Below, one piece after another: positions 43,691 through 51,917 of a stretch of 64,000 nt of DNA. Every line of letters starts with the position of its first letter. The first letter of the stretch is position 1. The DNA is from Planococcus ruber (GTDB lineage Bacteria; Bacillota; Bacilli; Bacillales_A; Planococcaceae), in assembly GCF_022819085.1 (NCBI RefSeq), contig NZ_JALHAG010000001.1, positions 145,395 to 209,394 on the forward strand. Direction: 5' to 3'. A program made the position numbers and the translations under genes. The notes under the pieces were generated by a model, which worked only from the letters and a program-made list of their open reading frames with translations, searched no databases and was not told where the DNA came from.

Positions 43691-44554
43691 ATGGTACATA
43701 TGAAATGGTTAATACTGACAGTTGGTATTTCGCTGCTTGCAGCGTGCAGCGATGAACAGACTGAAACGGTCAATGAAAAAGAAACAGCGCCAGTAGAAGA
43801 ACAGGCAGAAGAAACGCCGGCAGAAACTGAAAATGCAAATGAAGAAGAAAGTGGACAAGCAGAAGAAGCGGAGCAAGAAGAAATTGAAAAAGAAGAAGTA
43901 GAGTCAGAAGCAGAACCAGAACCTCAATATCGCTTAAATCCTGCTACTTGGGGAGTAGAGCCGATTGCAGATGCTCCGGCAGAAGCGGTATTGCTCACTA
44001 TTGATGACGCACCGGACAAACATGCAGTAGACATGGCGGTTACTTTAAAAGAGCTGAATGTACCGGCCATTTTCTTTGTCAATGGGCATTTTTTGGATAG
44101 TGAGGCAGAAAAAGAGAACTTGAAGAAAATCCATGAAATGGGCTTTTTGATTGGCAACCATACGCAGACCCATCCGAATTTGACGACAATTTCTGAGGAC
44201 CAGCAAAAACAGGAGATTTTGACTGTCAATGAAACCGTGGAACAAGTGATTGGCGAAAAGCCGAAATTCTTCCGTGCACCCCACGGAGCCAATACGGATT
44301 TCAGCCGGGCCCTTGTACAGCAAGAAGGCATGATGCTGATGAATTGGTCTTACGGCTACGATTGGGAAAAACAGTACATGGACCCTGCAGCTTTGACGGA
44401 TATCATGGTCAATACGGAGTTTTTGCACAATGGATCAAACTTGTTGATGCATGACCGGGAATGGACGGCTGCAGCTCTCCCAGGGATCGTCGATGGCCTG
44501 AAAGCAAAAGGCTATACGTTCGTCGATCCGCATGAAATTGAACTTCAGCCTTAA
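43691..44554 (+). CDS. Polysaccharide deacetylase-family lipoprotein (NodB fold)
   Basis: A 287-residue lipoprotein: signal peptide with SLLAAC lipobox, an acidic Glu-rich spacer (about 25-75), then a NodB domain (about 95-285). Motif 1 reads TIDDAPD where TFDDGPD is usual but keeps both Asp; motif 2 HTQTH has the two metal His; motif 3 RAPHGAN has Arg and Pro; motif 5 LLMHD has His. The metal site is therefore intact. Likely acts on cell-wall peptidoglycan or an exopolysaccharide at the outer membrane face. ATG 43691 is chosen after AAAGGGTGA; a longer reading runs through the pdh terminator. Confidence 0.85.
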   Translation: MVHMKWLILTVGISLLAACSDEQTETVNEKETAPVEEQAEETPAETENANEEESGQAEEAEQEEIEKEEVESEAEPEPQYRLNPATWGVEPIADAPAEAVLLTIDDAPDKHAVDMAVTLKELNVPAIFFVNGHFLDSEAEKENLKKIHEMGFLIGNHTQTHPNLTTISEDQQKQEILTVNETVEQVIGEKPKFFRAPHGANTDFSRALVQQEGMMLMNWSYGYDWEKQYMDPAALTDIMVNTEFLHNGSNLLMHDREWTAAALPGIVDGLKAKGYTFVDPHEIELQP

Positions 44555-44558
44555 GTAA

Positions 44559-44595
44559 AAAAAGTCCGGAGCTTTTAGCTTCCGGACTTTTTTCT
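44559..44595 (+). terminator. Terminator of the deacetylase gene
   Basis: AAAGTCCGGA / TCCGGACTTT with inner AGC/GCT pairing, then TTTT. Confidence 0.88.
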
Positions 44596-44601
44596 ATTCT
44601 T

Positions 44602-44639
44602 TTGCCTGTCAGACCTAAACGGCTGTTTCCGCTTTTCTC
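44602..44639 (+). repeat. Type B repeat remnant (3' end only)
   Basis: The segment CCTGTCAGACCTAAACGG and GCTGTTTCCGCTTTTCTC matches the 3' tail of type B copies (GGATCTAAACGGCTGCTTCCGCTTTTC in B3). It is joined directly to intact copy A2, showing that the modules are chained end to end. Confidence 0.65.
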
Positions 44640-44760
44640 TGTCCAGACTCCAGCGCCCAGCCCCTCGAGACGCTTCGGTCTTTCAGGCAATGGCAAAGAA
44701 CGCCATAGCCTGAAAGCCCTCCAGCGCTTGTCGGGGCTTACCGGGCGCTTCCACTTTTCT
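44640..44760 (+). repeat. Structured intergenic repeat, type A (copy A2)
   Basis: Begins TGTCCAGACTCC and ends GCTTCCACTTTTCT. Outer stem AGCGCCC-AGCCCC (44652-44664) pairs with GGGGCT...GGGCGCT (44733-44749). Inner hairpins: AGACGCTTCGGTCT and CAGGC-A-ATGGC / GCCAT-A-GCCTG. Followed with a 1-base gap by B3. Confidence 0.85.
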
Positions 44761-44761
44761 T

Positions 44762-44882
44762 TGTCCAGACTCCAACAGCCAGATCCTCGGGTCATAAGCC
44801 GTTCTAGCTAAGCGGCTGAAAACCGCCGCTGCGCCAGCCCGTCTTATGCCTTTCGGATCTAAACGGCTGCTTCCGCTTTTCC
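44762..44882 (+). repeat. Structured intergenic repeat, type B (copy B3)
   Basis: Begins TGTCCAGACTCC and ends GCTTCCGCTTTTCC. Outer stem CAGCC-AGATCC (44776-44786) pairs with GGATCT...GGCTG (44855-44869); an inner stem AGCGGC / GCCGCT caps it. It ends 2 bases before the speA stop. Together the remnant, A2 and B3 fill the 330-base gap between the deacetylase and speA. Confidence 0.85.
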
Positions 44883-44884
44883 TA

Positions 44885-46354
44885 TTACCGGATCGCCTGC
44901 TGTTCTTTAATGACCCGCAGCATTTTCAGTGTATCGTCTTCCGGCCCTTGTACCGGCAAGCCGGCTTTGATGTTCATATCGATATACTCGATGTTTTCCT
45001 GCGTAATGATCTCACCGGGAATAAAAATCGGGATGCCGGGAGGATAAACCATGATGAACTCAGCTGAAATTCTGCCTACGGCTTCTTCAATCGAGATAAC
45101 TTCTGTGGTCGCGTAAAAAGCATCTCTCGGCGTCATGGCAAGGCGCGGGATGTCCGGCAAGAGAACGACCGGTTCGATGATTGCGGCGTCGCTCTCGAAA
45201 GCCACGCTCATTCTTTGCAAGGCATTGATCAGGAGGTTCAATTCTTTTCGGCTGTCTCCAAGAGTCACCAAGCATAGAATGTTATAAAGATCCGATAATT
45301 CGATTTCGATATTGGCATTTTCACGCAGCCATTCTTCTGCCTGGTGGCCGGTGATGCCAAGATTTTTCACGCTGATCAATAATTTCGTCGGATCCATATC
45401 ATAAGTGGCGGAGCTGTTTAAAATCTCTTTTCCTACGCAATGGAGATGTGGAATTTTATTGATTCGCTTTCGTGCATCCTGCGCTAAGCGAATGGCGTGG
45501 TCGATCAAATCAAAACCGTGGATCGCCAGCTGTCTGCGGGCAGTATCCAGGGACGCCAGAATCGGGTAGGACGTCGAAGTCGTGGTCAGCATGGAAAGCG
45601 TCGACTGAACGCGCTTGGCAGAAACCAGGCCTTCGCGGACATTCAGCACCGAGCTTTGCGTCATGGAACCGCCGAGTTTATGAACCGAAGTCGCTGCCAT
45701 ATCAGCACCTGCTTCCATCGCGGAAATCGGCAACGATTTATGGAAATGGATATGGACACCGTGTGCTTCGTCTACCAAAACCGGTATCTCGCGCTCATGG
45801 GCGATGTCCACAATCCGCTTTAAATCAGCTGCGACGCCGAAATAGGTTGGGTTGATGACAAGGACCGCTTTTGCGTCCGGATATTCATTCAATGCTTTTT
45901 CAACCGCTTCTGCCGAAATGCCATGTGAAATTCCAAGTTCCGGATCCACTTCCGGGTGGATGAAAATCGGAATCGCGCCGGCGAAAACAATTGCCGACAT
46001 AATCGATTTGTGGACGTTGCGCGGCACCAGGATTTTATCGTTTGGTCCAACAACACTTAAAATCATCGTCATGATCGCCCCGCTCGTGCCTTGGACAGAG
46101 AAAAATGTATGGTCTGCGCCGAATGCTTTAGCAGCTAATTCCTGCGCTTCTTTAATCGCACCTTTTGGCGAATGCAAATCATCCAAAGGGGCGATATTGA
46201 TCAAGTCTATCGATAAAACATTATCGCCGACAAATTCCCGAAAAGCCGGGTCGACGCCTTGGCCTTTTTTATGGCCAGGAATATGGAATTGAATGGGGTG
46301 CCGGTTGCGATGCTTAAGAAGCGCATCGAATAACGGAGTTTCTAATTGAGACAC
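44885..46354 (-). CDS. speA: Arginine decarboxylase SpeA (aspartate aminotransferase-fold type)
   Basis: A 489-residue PLP enzyme of the Orn/Lys/Arg decarboxylase major group, making agmatine for putrescine/spermidine synthesis. FHIPGHKKGQG (about 23-33) and ADHTFFSVQGTSGA (about 80-93) bind PLP; DEAHGVHIHFH (about 195-205) holds the PLP-stacking Asp/His, and the Schiff-base Lys is in SVHKLGG (about 229-235). Sequence and place after pdh agree with B. subtilis SpeA. GTG start after GAGGTGG. Its divergent promoter overlaps that of the next gene. Confidence 0.92.
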   Translation of the reverse strand: MSQLETPLFDALLKHRNRHPIQFHIPGHKKGQGVDPAFREFVGDNVLSIDLINIAPLDDLHSPKGAIKEAQELAAKAFGADHTFFSVQGTSGAIMTMILSVVGPNDKILVPRNVHKSIMSAIVFAGAIPIFIHPEVDPELGISHGISAEAVEKALNEYPDAKAVLVINPTYFGVAADLKRIVDIAHEREIPVLVDEAHGVHIHFHKSLPISAMEAGADMAATSVHKLGGSMTQSSVLNVREGLVSAKRVQSTLSMLTTTSTSYPILASLDTARRQLAIHGFDLIDHAIRLAQDARKRINKIPHLHCVGKEILNSSATYDMDPTKLLISVKNLGITGHQAEEWLRENANIEIELSDLYNILCLVTLGDSRKELNLLINALQRMSVAFESDAAIIEPVVLLPDIPRLAMTPRDAFYATTEVISIEEAVGRISAEFIMVYPPGIPIFIPGEIITQENIEYIDMNIKAGLPVQGPEDDTLKMLRVIKEQQAIR

Positions 46355-46393
46355 AAAGGGCCACCTCGCTTTATAAAAATGAAAACAAAAAGA

Positions 46394-46402
46394 ATTATAG
46401 CA
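46394..46402 (-). promoter_or_regulatory. Extended -10 promoter of speA
   Basis: On the minus strand TGC-TATAAT, a perfect -10 with TG extension, 40 bases before the start. Its -35 position coincides with the -10 of the opposing promoter. Confidence 0.55.
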
Positions 46403-46415
46403 TGTTGATTAACGC

Positions 46416-46421
46416 TATACT
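46416..46421 (+). promoter_or_regulatory. -10 box of the nitronate monooxygenase-like gene
   Basis: TATACT about 65 bases before the start. The -35 position falls on the -10 of the speA promoter. Confidence 0.4.
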
Positions 46422-46486
46422 ATAAAAATAAAAGGAAATTGTTTTTGCCTGCCGAATAACATAAAGACAGAGGAGGGAATGATTTC

Positions 46487-47452
46487 ATGCAGTTTCAAAC
46501 AAGAATAACAGAACTACTCGGGATCCGTCTGCCGATCGTTCAAGGCGGCCTTGCTTATCTTGCCTATGCAGACCTCGCTGCAGCCGTATCAAATGCAGGA
46601 GGACTTGGGCAAATCACGGCGATGAGCCTTGCAACGCCAGAACAATTAAGAGAGGAAATCTGCAAAGTCCGCGAATTGACAGACCAGCCTTTCGGCGTCA
46701 ACTTTGCAATCGGTGACCACGGCCGTGAATTTTCCCATATGCTTCAAGTGGCGATTGATGAAAACGTTCCGGTCGTTTCGATGACTGGCGGAAATCCGAC
46801 GCCAATCTTCAAGCAGCTGGAAGGAACGCCGATTAAAAAGCTCGTGCTGGTAGCAGCCAGAAGACAGGCGGAAAAAGCGGAAGAGCTTGGAGCCGATGCC
46901 GTCATGGTGGTCGGACATGAAGGCGGCGGGCATTTAGGGAGAGACGATATCGGGACGATGGTGCTCATCCCGCAAGTGGTGGATGCTGTCTCCATTCCCG
47001 TCATTGCATCCGGAGGCATTGGAGACGGCCGCGGCTGGATGGCCGCCCATGCGCTTGGGGCAGAAGGGATCGAAATGGGAACGCGCTTTATCGCGACGAA
47101 AGAATGCGTCCACGCCTCGGTTGTCTATAAGAACGCATTAATCGCAAGTTCTGAGCAAGACACGGTCATCATTAAAAGAAGCATCGGCAGCCCAGCCCGG
47201 ACGCTAAGAAATGGCTGGACCGACAGGATTTTGGAGATTGAAGCGGAACAGCCGAGCTATGAAGCAATCAAAGACTATGTTAGTGGAGAAGCCAACAAGA
47301 AATATATATATGAAGGAAAGCAGGAAGAAGGATTTGGCTGGGCCGGACAAGTTACCGGACTGATCAAGGACGTGCCTTCTGTACAGGAATTAATCGACCG
47401 AATGGTAGCGCAAGCTACAGAAATTCGGAAAAAATGGTCATGGCCATCATGA
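46487..47452 (+). CDS. FMN-dependent oxidoreductase (nitronate monooxygenase / FabK-like family)
   Basis: A 321-residue TIM-barrel flavoprotein. PIVQGGLAYLAYADLAAAVSNAGG-like N-terminus (first 40 residues), GHEGGGHLGRDD (about 144-155; the conserved His of the family) and ASGGIGDGRGWMAAHALGAEGIEMGTRF (about 180-207; phosphate binding of FMN). Could be a nitronate monooxygenase or an NAD(P)H-dependent flavin oxidoreductase; FabK activity is less likely without adjacent fatty acid genes. Not predicted further. Confidence 0.85.
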   Translation: MQFQTRITELLGIRLPIVQGGLAYLAYADLAAAVSNAGGLGQITAMSLATPEQLREEICKVRELTDQPFGVNFAIGDHGREFSHMLQVAIDENVPVVSMTGGNPTPIFKQLEGTPIKKLVLVAARRQAEKAEELGADAVMVVGHEGGGHLGRDDIGTMVLIPQVVDAVSIPVIASGGIGDGRGWMAAHALGAEGIEMGTRFIATKECVHASVVYKNALIASSEQDTVIIKRSIGSPARTLRNGWTDRILEIEAEQPSYEAIKDYVSGEANKKYIYEGKQEEGFGWAGQVTGLIKDVPSVQELIDRMVAQATEIRKKWSWPS

Positions 47453-47472
47453 CACGAAAGTGAGGAAGTAAA

Positions 47473-47748
47473 ATGGATTATTCATACCCTTTTTCAATTG
47501 ATTGGACTACGGAAGAAATTGTGGATGTCGTTGCCTTTTTCGAAGCAATCGAACTTGCCTACGAGAAAGGAGTCAAACGGAAAAGCTTAATGGCAAAATA
47601 CCGCCGGTTCAAAGAAATCGTGCCGTCGATAGCGGAAGAGAAAACGTATTTCCGCGAGTTCGAAGAAGAAAGCGGCTATGCCAGTTTTCCGGTCATCAAA
47701 GAAATGAAAGTGCGAAGCGACGAAGACATCATTAAAATGAAGAAATAA
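47473..47748 (+). CDS. yktA: UPF0223 family protein YktA
   Basis: A 91-residue soluble helical protein of the UPF0223 family (PFSIDWTTEEIVDVVAFFEAIE-like start, AKYRRFKEIVPS middle), known only in Firmicutes, function unknown. Follows the flavoprotein gene by 20 bases; probably cotranscribed. GAGGAAG ribosome binding site. Confidence 0.9.
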   Translation: MDYSYPFSIDWTTEEIVDVVAFFEAIELAYEKGVKRKSLMAKYRRFKEIVPSIAEEKTYFREFEEESGYASFPVIKEMKVRSDEDIIKMKK

Positions 47749-47783
47749 AAAATTCCGCAGCTTAGCGCTGCGGAATTTTTATT
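47749..47783. terminator. Bidirectional terminator between yktA and yktB
   Basis: AAATTCCGCAGC / GCTGCGGAATTT, perfect 12-bp stem, 5-base loop, A and T runs both sides. The yktB stop codon lies in the loop. Confidence 0.9.
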
Positions 47784-48400
47784 TTTTGTAGCATCGTGTC
47801 ATAGACCGGCAATAATTCGGTAAATGTTCTTTCGGCAAAAGCATGAAAATCTTCAGGCGACATAGCCGCAGCGTCGTCTCTTGAAATATGGCGCCCGATA
47901 ACCAGTTCGCCTTTTTTCACATCGCGAAGCCTTGTCACGAGCTTTTCAACGCCTGCCTCTTCCAAATCTGCAAGCGGCTGGGCTTCCGGTTTCATGTGGT
48001 CGCCAGAAAGCATAAAGTCTTTCGGAAGTGATGAAAGCACATCAGATGCCAGCAATTCTTCCGCCATCGCTTTTTTGTTAGGGGCTTCGTAAATAACGGC
48101 TAAGATAATAAAAACATGGCTTTCCCATAAGCCGATTTGGAAATGGGGCACAGCCTTGTATCCTCTTTTGTGTGGAGCGAATGCTACCCAGCTGTCATTT
48201 GGCGGATTGACCGTACGGCGCATATGCTTTGCGACGTGAGGGAAAAACTCTTCGCCGGATTTTCCGGAAAAGAATGCTGAGTATGCAGTGCCCAGCTGTT
48301 CAAATTTCGGGCGCACCCTCGAAACCAGCAGTTCCATCCGCTGTTCCAAGCCTGGCGTTTCAAATACTTCGAAGTCTTGTTGGGTCCAAAAAGTTTCCAC
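47762..48400 (-). CDS. yktB: UPF0637 (DUF1054) family protein YktB
   Basis: A 212-residue soluble protein of the UPF0637 family, function unknown. HVAKHMRRTVNPPNDSWVAF (about 75-94) and PHFQIGLWESHVF (about 104-116) are family segments recalled from B. subtilis YktB. GTG start 8 bases after AAGGAGG. Convergent with yktA as in B. subtilis. Confidence 0.88.
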   Translation of the reverse strand: METFWTQQDFEVFETPGLEQRMELLVSRVRPKFEQLGTAYSAFFSGKSGEEFFPHVAKHMRRTVNPPNDSWVAFAPHKRGYKAVPHFQIGLWESHVFIILAVIYEAPNKKAMAEELLASDVLSSLPKDFMLSGDHMKPEAQPLADLEEAGVEKLVTRLRDVKKGELVIGRHISRDDAAAMSPEDFHAFAERTFTELLPVYDTMLQKIKIPQR

Positions 48401-48558
48401 TTATTTTCCTCCTTAAATAGCAATCATAGGTTTCATTTTAACGAACTTTGGGAAGAAAGAATATAAATAAGTTTTCCTGAGCTGCTAAAGGGGTATTGGT
48501 CTAATAATCATATTATTAAACTGAATTATCGAAAAGTGGAGAGAAAGGGGTGCTTAGT

Positions 48559-48753
48559 ATGAAACAGATGATTCAAATCATTCGCAAAGCCGAAGTAGAA
48601 AAAGAATACATCCATGTTTTGAAATTGGAACTTGATTACGAACTTGCTTCTTTGTTCGATGCTATGAAGCAAAAAGATGAACACCAAAAAGATAAAAGCA
48701 AAAAGCGTCTTCAAGAAATACATGTAGAGTTGGAGGCACTTCATGCGCTTTAA
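48559..48753 (+). CDS. Small helical protein (YkzI position)
   Basis: A 64-residue charged, all-helical protein (MKQMIQIIRKAEVEKEYIHV...). The gene order yktB - small gene - suhB suggests the YkzI slot of B. subtilis, but I cannot confirm homology from sequence. GAAAGGGG lies 8 bases before the chosen ATG. Closed by its own terminator. Confidence 0.7.
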   Translation: MKQMIQIIRKAEVEKEYIHVLKLELDYELASLFDAMKQKDEHQKDKSKKRLQEIHVELEALHAL

Positions 48754-48769
48754 TAAACTGATTATATAA

Positions 48770-48806
48770 GGGCATTTACTGAGATAAGACAGTAAGTGCC
48801 TTTTTC
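48770..48806 (+). terminator. Terminator of the small helical protein gene
   Basis: GGCATTTACTG / CAGTAAGTGCC, 11-bp stem with one G-U pair, 8-base loop, then TTTTT. Confidence 0.85.
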
Positions 48807-48814
48807 GTTATAAT
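48786..48814 (+). promoter_or_regulatory. Promoter of suhB, overlapping the preceding terminator
   Basis: AAGACA, 17-base spacer, TATAAT; the -35 lies in the terminator loop and the spacer in its right arm. Confidence 0.5.
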
Positions 48815-48838
48815 GAAGGGAAAAAGGGAGGCAATAAC

Positions 48839-49630
48839 TTGGATTTGCACAGCATGGACACTTATATTAAATCGCTAATTAAAGAAGCGGGCCACCGCAT
48901 CAGAAATTCATTTTTAGTGGATATCACCATTGAAACGAAATCAGATGCAAATGACCTGGTAACGAATATCGATAAAGAAATCGAACAATTTTTCATTAGC
49001 CGCATTCGGCGTGATTTTCCCGGTCACCGCATATTGGGGGAAGAAGGGTTTGGAGATACGTTCGAAGATCTGGAAGGCGTTGTTTGGATGCTCGACCCAA
49101 TTGATGGCACGATGAATTTTGTGCATCAAAAAAGAAATTTCGCCATTTCGTTAGGGATTTATGAGAATGGAATCGGCAAATTGGGATACATATACGATGT
49201 GGTAAATGATGACTTGTACCATGGAATCCAAGGAGGCGGTGCTTATTACAATGATGAACGGCTGCGGCCTTTGTTCGATACTTCCATCGAAGAATCGATT
49301 GTCGGCATCAATGCCACGTGGATTACGCCAAACCGCTATATTGACCATGAAGCCACCATCCGTTTAGTCCAGCATGTCAGAGGCACAAGATCTTACGGAT
49401 CTGCTGCGCTTGAGCTTGCCTATGTCGCGAGCGGCCGAATGGACGCCTATATTTCGATGCGCTTATCGCCTTGGGATATAGCAGGCGGAAAAGTGATTGC
49501 TGAAGAAGTCGGAGCTGTCACTTCCAATTTCAAGGGAGAGCCCGCCAATCTGATGAAGCAAGATACTTTTATTGTAGCCAATCCATCGATCCATCATCGT
49601 ATATTGTCGGAATACATCCGCCTCAAGTAA
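48839..49630 (+). CDS. suhB: Inositol monophosphatase family protein (SuhB/YktC)
   Basis: A 263-residue Mg-dependent phosphatase. LGEEGFG (about 61-67), MLDPIDGTMNF (about 82-92) and SPWDIAGGK (about 207-215) carry the metal-binding Glu/Asp residues of the family. Likely substrates are inositol monophosphate or related sugar phosphates. TTG start 8 bases after GGAGG. Position matches yktC of B. subtilis. Confidence 0.92.
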   Translation: MDLHSMDTYIKSLIKEAGHRIRNSFLVDITIETKSDANDLVTNIDKEIEQFFISRIRRDFPGHRILGEEGFGDTFEDLEGVVWMLDPIDGTMNFVHQKRNFAISLGIYENGIGKLGYIYDVVNDDLYHGIQGGGAYYNDERLRPLFDTSIEESIVGINATWITPNRYIDHEATIRLVQHVRGTRSYGSAALELAYVASGRMDAYISMRLSPWDIAGGKVIAEEVGAVTSNFKGEPANLMKQDTFIVANPSIHHRILSEYIRLK

Positions 49631-49671
49631 AGCGGAATGGCTTCCGGTGAGACCCGACACTGGCCAAAGGA

Positions 49672-49720
49672 AATAAAAAAAGGAGTTGCTTTGGATTTTC
49701 TCCAGAGCCAACTCCTTTAT
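49672..49720 (-). terminator. Terminator between suhB and ylaF
   Basis: AAAGGAGTTGGCTCTGG pairs with CCAAAGCAACTCCTTT on the minus strand with two mismatches, followed by TTTTTTTATTT. Strong for ylaF; it may also stop suhB. Confidence 0.8.
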
Positions 49721-49746
49721 TGCGCGAAGATTTAAGGGGAGGGGAT

Positions 49747-49932
49747 TTACAGCAATCCAGCTTCCCGCATCTCTTTTTTCTTTTTAAAGCCCATTCCCAT
49801 GACTGCACAAAGCAATATGATTGCAAAAAGAATTCCTGGAATGCTGCGGAAGCCCACGGCAACACCGATTGCGGCCATGCATACAAGAGCTGCAAACGAA
49901 TAGAATACGAAAATCCATTTTATATTTTTCAA
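49747..49932 (-). CDS. ylaF: YlaF-family (DUF5325) small membrane protein
   Basis: A 61-residue protein with two membrane helices (about 5-26 and 30-50) and a basic cytosolic tail (KKKKEMREAG). Layout and position directly upstream of and divergent from typA match B. subtilis YlaF. Function unknown. TTG start 9 bases after AGGAGG. Confidence 0.8.
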   Translation of the reverse strand: MKNIKWIFVFYSFAALVCMAAIGVAVGFRSIPGILFAIILLCAVMGMGFKKKKEMREAGLL

Positions 49933-49991
49933 TCTTTTTTCCTCCTGCCGCCTATAGTCGAAATAAAATCTTAGGGTTTTTCCCCTACATG

Positions 49992-50000
49992 TGCTATACT
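49992..50000 (+). promoter_or_regulatory. Extended -10 promoter of typA
   Basis: TGC-TATACT about 43 bases before the start; -35 poor (TAGGGT). Confidence 0.45.
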
Positions 50001-50042
50001 AACACAGTTATGGACATGAAAAAAGAATATTGGAGTGAAAGT

Positions 50043-51890
50043 ATGACGAACTTACGTAACGATTTAAGAAACATTGCTATTATTGCCCACGTTGACCATG
50101 GTAAAACAACTCTAGTGGATCAGCTGCTACAACAATCCGGAATCTTCCGTTCAAACGAACACGTTGAAGAACGTGCTATGGACTCTAACGATATCGAGAG
50201 AGAACGCGGGATTACTATTCTTGCGAAGAACACTGCGATTCAATATAAAGATGCTAAAATCAACATCTTGGATACACCGGGACACGCTGACTTCGGCGGC
50301 GAAGTTGAACGGATCATGAAAATGGTTGATGGTGTTTTGTTGGTAGTTGACGCATATGAAGGCTGTATGCCGCAAACACGCTTCGTTTTGAAAAAAGCTC
50401 TTGAGCAGAATTTGAAGCCGATCGTCGTTGTCAACAAAATTGACCGTGATTTCGCTCGTCCGGAAGAAGTGGTTGACGAAGTCATCGAATTGTTCATCGA
50501 ACTTGAAGCTAATGACGAACAATTGGAATTCCCAGTAGTTTTCGCCTCAGGTATGAACGGTACTGCAAGTCTTTCATCAGATCCTGCAGATCAAGAAGAA
50601 AATATGCAGGTTATTTATGATGCAATCATGGAACATGTGCCAGCGCCAATCGATAACAGAGATGAGCCACTTCAATTCCAAGTAGCACTTCTTGATTACA
50701 GTGACTATGTTGGACGTATCGGAATCGGCCGCGTTTTCCGCGGAACGATCGAAGTCGGCCAATCTGTTGCCTTGATGAAACTGGACGGCAGCGTCAAAAA
50801 CTTCCGTGTAACGAAAATGCACGGGTTTATGGGCCTTAAACGCGTTGAAATTGAAAAAGCAGAAGCTGGCGATCTAATTGCCATCTCTGGTATGGAAGAT
50901 ATCAACGTTGGAGAAACAGTCTGCCCGGCAGACCATCAGGAAGCATTGCCGGTCCTTCGCATTGACGAGCCGACATTGCAAATGACTTTCCTAGTAAACA
51001 ACAGCCCGTTTGCCGGTAAAGAAGGTAAATGGATCACATCAAGAAAAATCCAGGAACGTTTAGATGCTCAATTGCAAACGGACGTATCGTTGCGCGTTGA
51101 CCCGACAGATTCGCCAGACGCTTGGATCGTATCAGGACGCGGCGAGCTGCATTTATCCATCTTAATCGAAAACATGCGCCGTGAAGGCTTCGAGCTTCAA
51201 GTATCAAAACCTGAAGTTATCGTTAAAATGGTGGACGGCGTTCGCTGTGAGCCGGTTGAGCGAGTTCAAGTCGACGTACCGGAAGAGTATACAGGATCAA
51301 TCATCGAATCGCTTGGTGAACGCAAAGGCGAAATGCTTGATATGGTCAACAACGGAAACGGCCAAGTCCGTTTGGTATTCAACGTACCAGCGCGCGGCTT
51401 GATCGGCTACACAACTGAGTTCTTGACTCAAACCCGTGGATACGGAATCATCAATCATACGTTCGACAGCTACCAGCCAGTGGTTTCAGGACGTGTTGGC
51501 GGACGCCGTCAAGGGGTGTTGGTTTCTATGGAACGCGGAAAAGTTTCAACTTATGGCCTAACAGGCATTGAAGACCGCGGTACGGCTTTTGTTGAAGTCG
51601 GTGCAGAAATCTATGAAGGCATGATTGTCGGCGAACATAACCGCGACAGCGATTTGACAGTGAACATCGTCAAAATTAAAGCTGCGACAAACATCCGTTC
51701 AGCAAACAAAGACCAGACAACTACTTTGAAAAAAGCTCGCTTAATGAGTCTTGAAGAAGCGCTTGAATATTTGGCGGATGATGAGTATTGCGAAATTACG
51801 CCGCAAAACATCCGTTTGCGCAAGAAAATTCTAGATAAAAACGAACGCGAGCGCATGGCTAAGAAAAAGAAAGTTGCGATCGAAGAATAA
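50043..51890 (+). CDS. typA: Ribosome-associated GTPase TypA/BipA
   Basis: A 615-residue translational GTPase that helps 50S assembly and growth under stress. G1 AHVDHGKTT (about 14-22), G2/switch I around RERGITI, G3 DTPGHADFGGE (about 75-85), G4 NKIDRDF (about 129-135). Domain II, the two EF-G-like alpha/beta domains and the TypA-specific C-terminal domain follow. A longer reading frame exists upstream but the ATG at 50043 has TGGAGTGA well placed and begins at the family start MTNLRNDLRNIAII. Confidence 0.95.
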   Translation: MTNLRNDLRNIAIIAHVDHGKTTLVDQLLQQSGIFRSNEHVEERAMDSNDIERERGITILAKNTAIQYKDAKINILDTPGHADFGGEVERIMKMVDGVLLVVDAYEGCMPQTRFVLKKALEQNLKPIVVVNKIDRDFARPEEVVDEVIELFIELEANDEQLEFPVVFASGMNGTASLSSDPADQEENMQVIYDAIMEHVPAPIDNRDEPLQFQVALLDYSDYVGRIGIGRVFRGTIEVGQSVALMKLDGSVKNFRVTKMHGFMGLKRVEIEKAEAGDLIAISGMEDINVGETVCPADHQEALPVLRIDEPTLQMTFLVNNSPFAGKEGKWITSRKIQERLDAQLQTDVSLRVDPTDSPDAWIVSGRGELHLSILIENMRREGFELQVSKPEVIVKMVDGVRCEPVERVQVDVPEEYTGSIIESLGERKGEMLDMVNNGNGQVRLVFNVPARGLIGYTTEFLTQTRGYGIINHTFDSYQPVVSGRVGGRRQGVLVSMERGKVSTYGLTGIEDRGTAFVEVGAEIYEGMIVGEHNRDSDLTVNIVKIKAATNIRSANKDQTTTLKKARLMSLEEALEYLADDEYCEITPQNIRLRKKILDKNERERMAKKKKVAIEE

Positions 51891-51917
51891 TTGATTTATA
51901 GGAAGGATGTATAATCT

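Noticed and set aside
44555..44884. Possible SR1 dual-function small RNA, which lies near speA in B. subtilis
   Set aside because: The whole gap is filled by repeat modules and no SR1P-like cysteine-rich frame is present.
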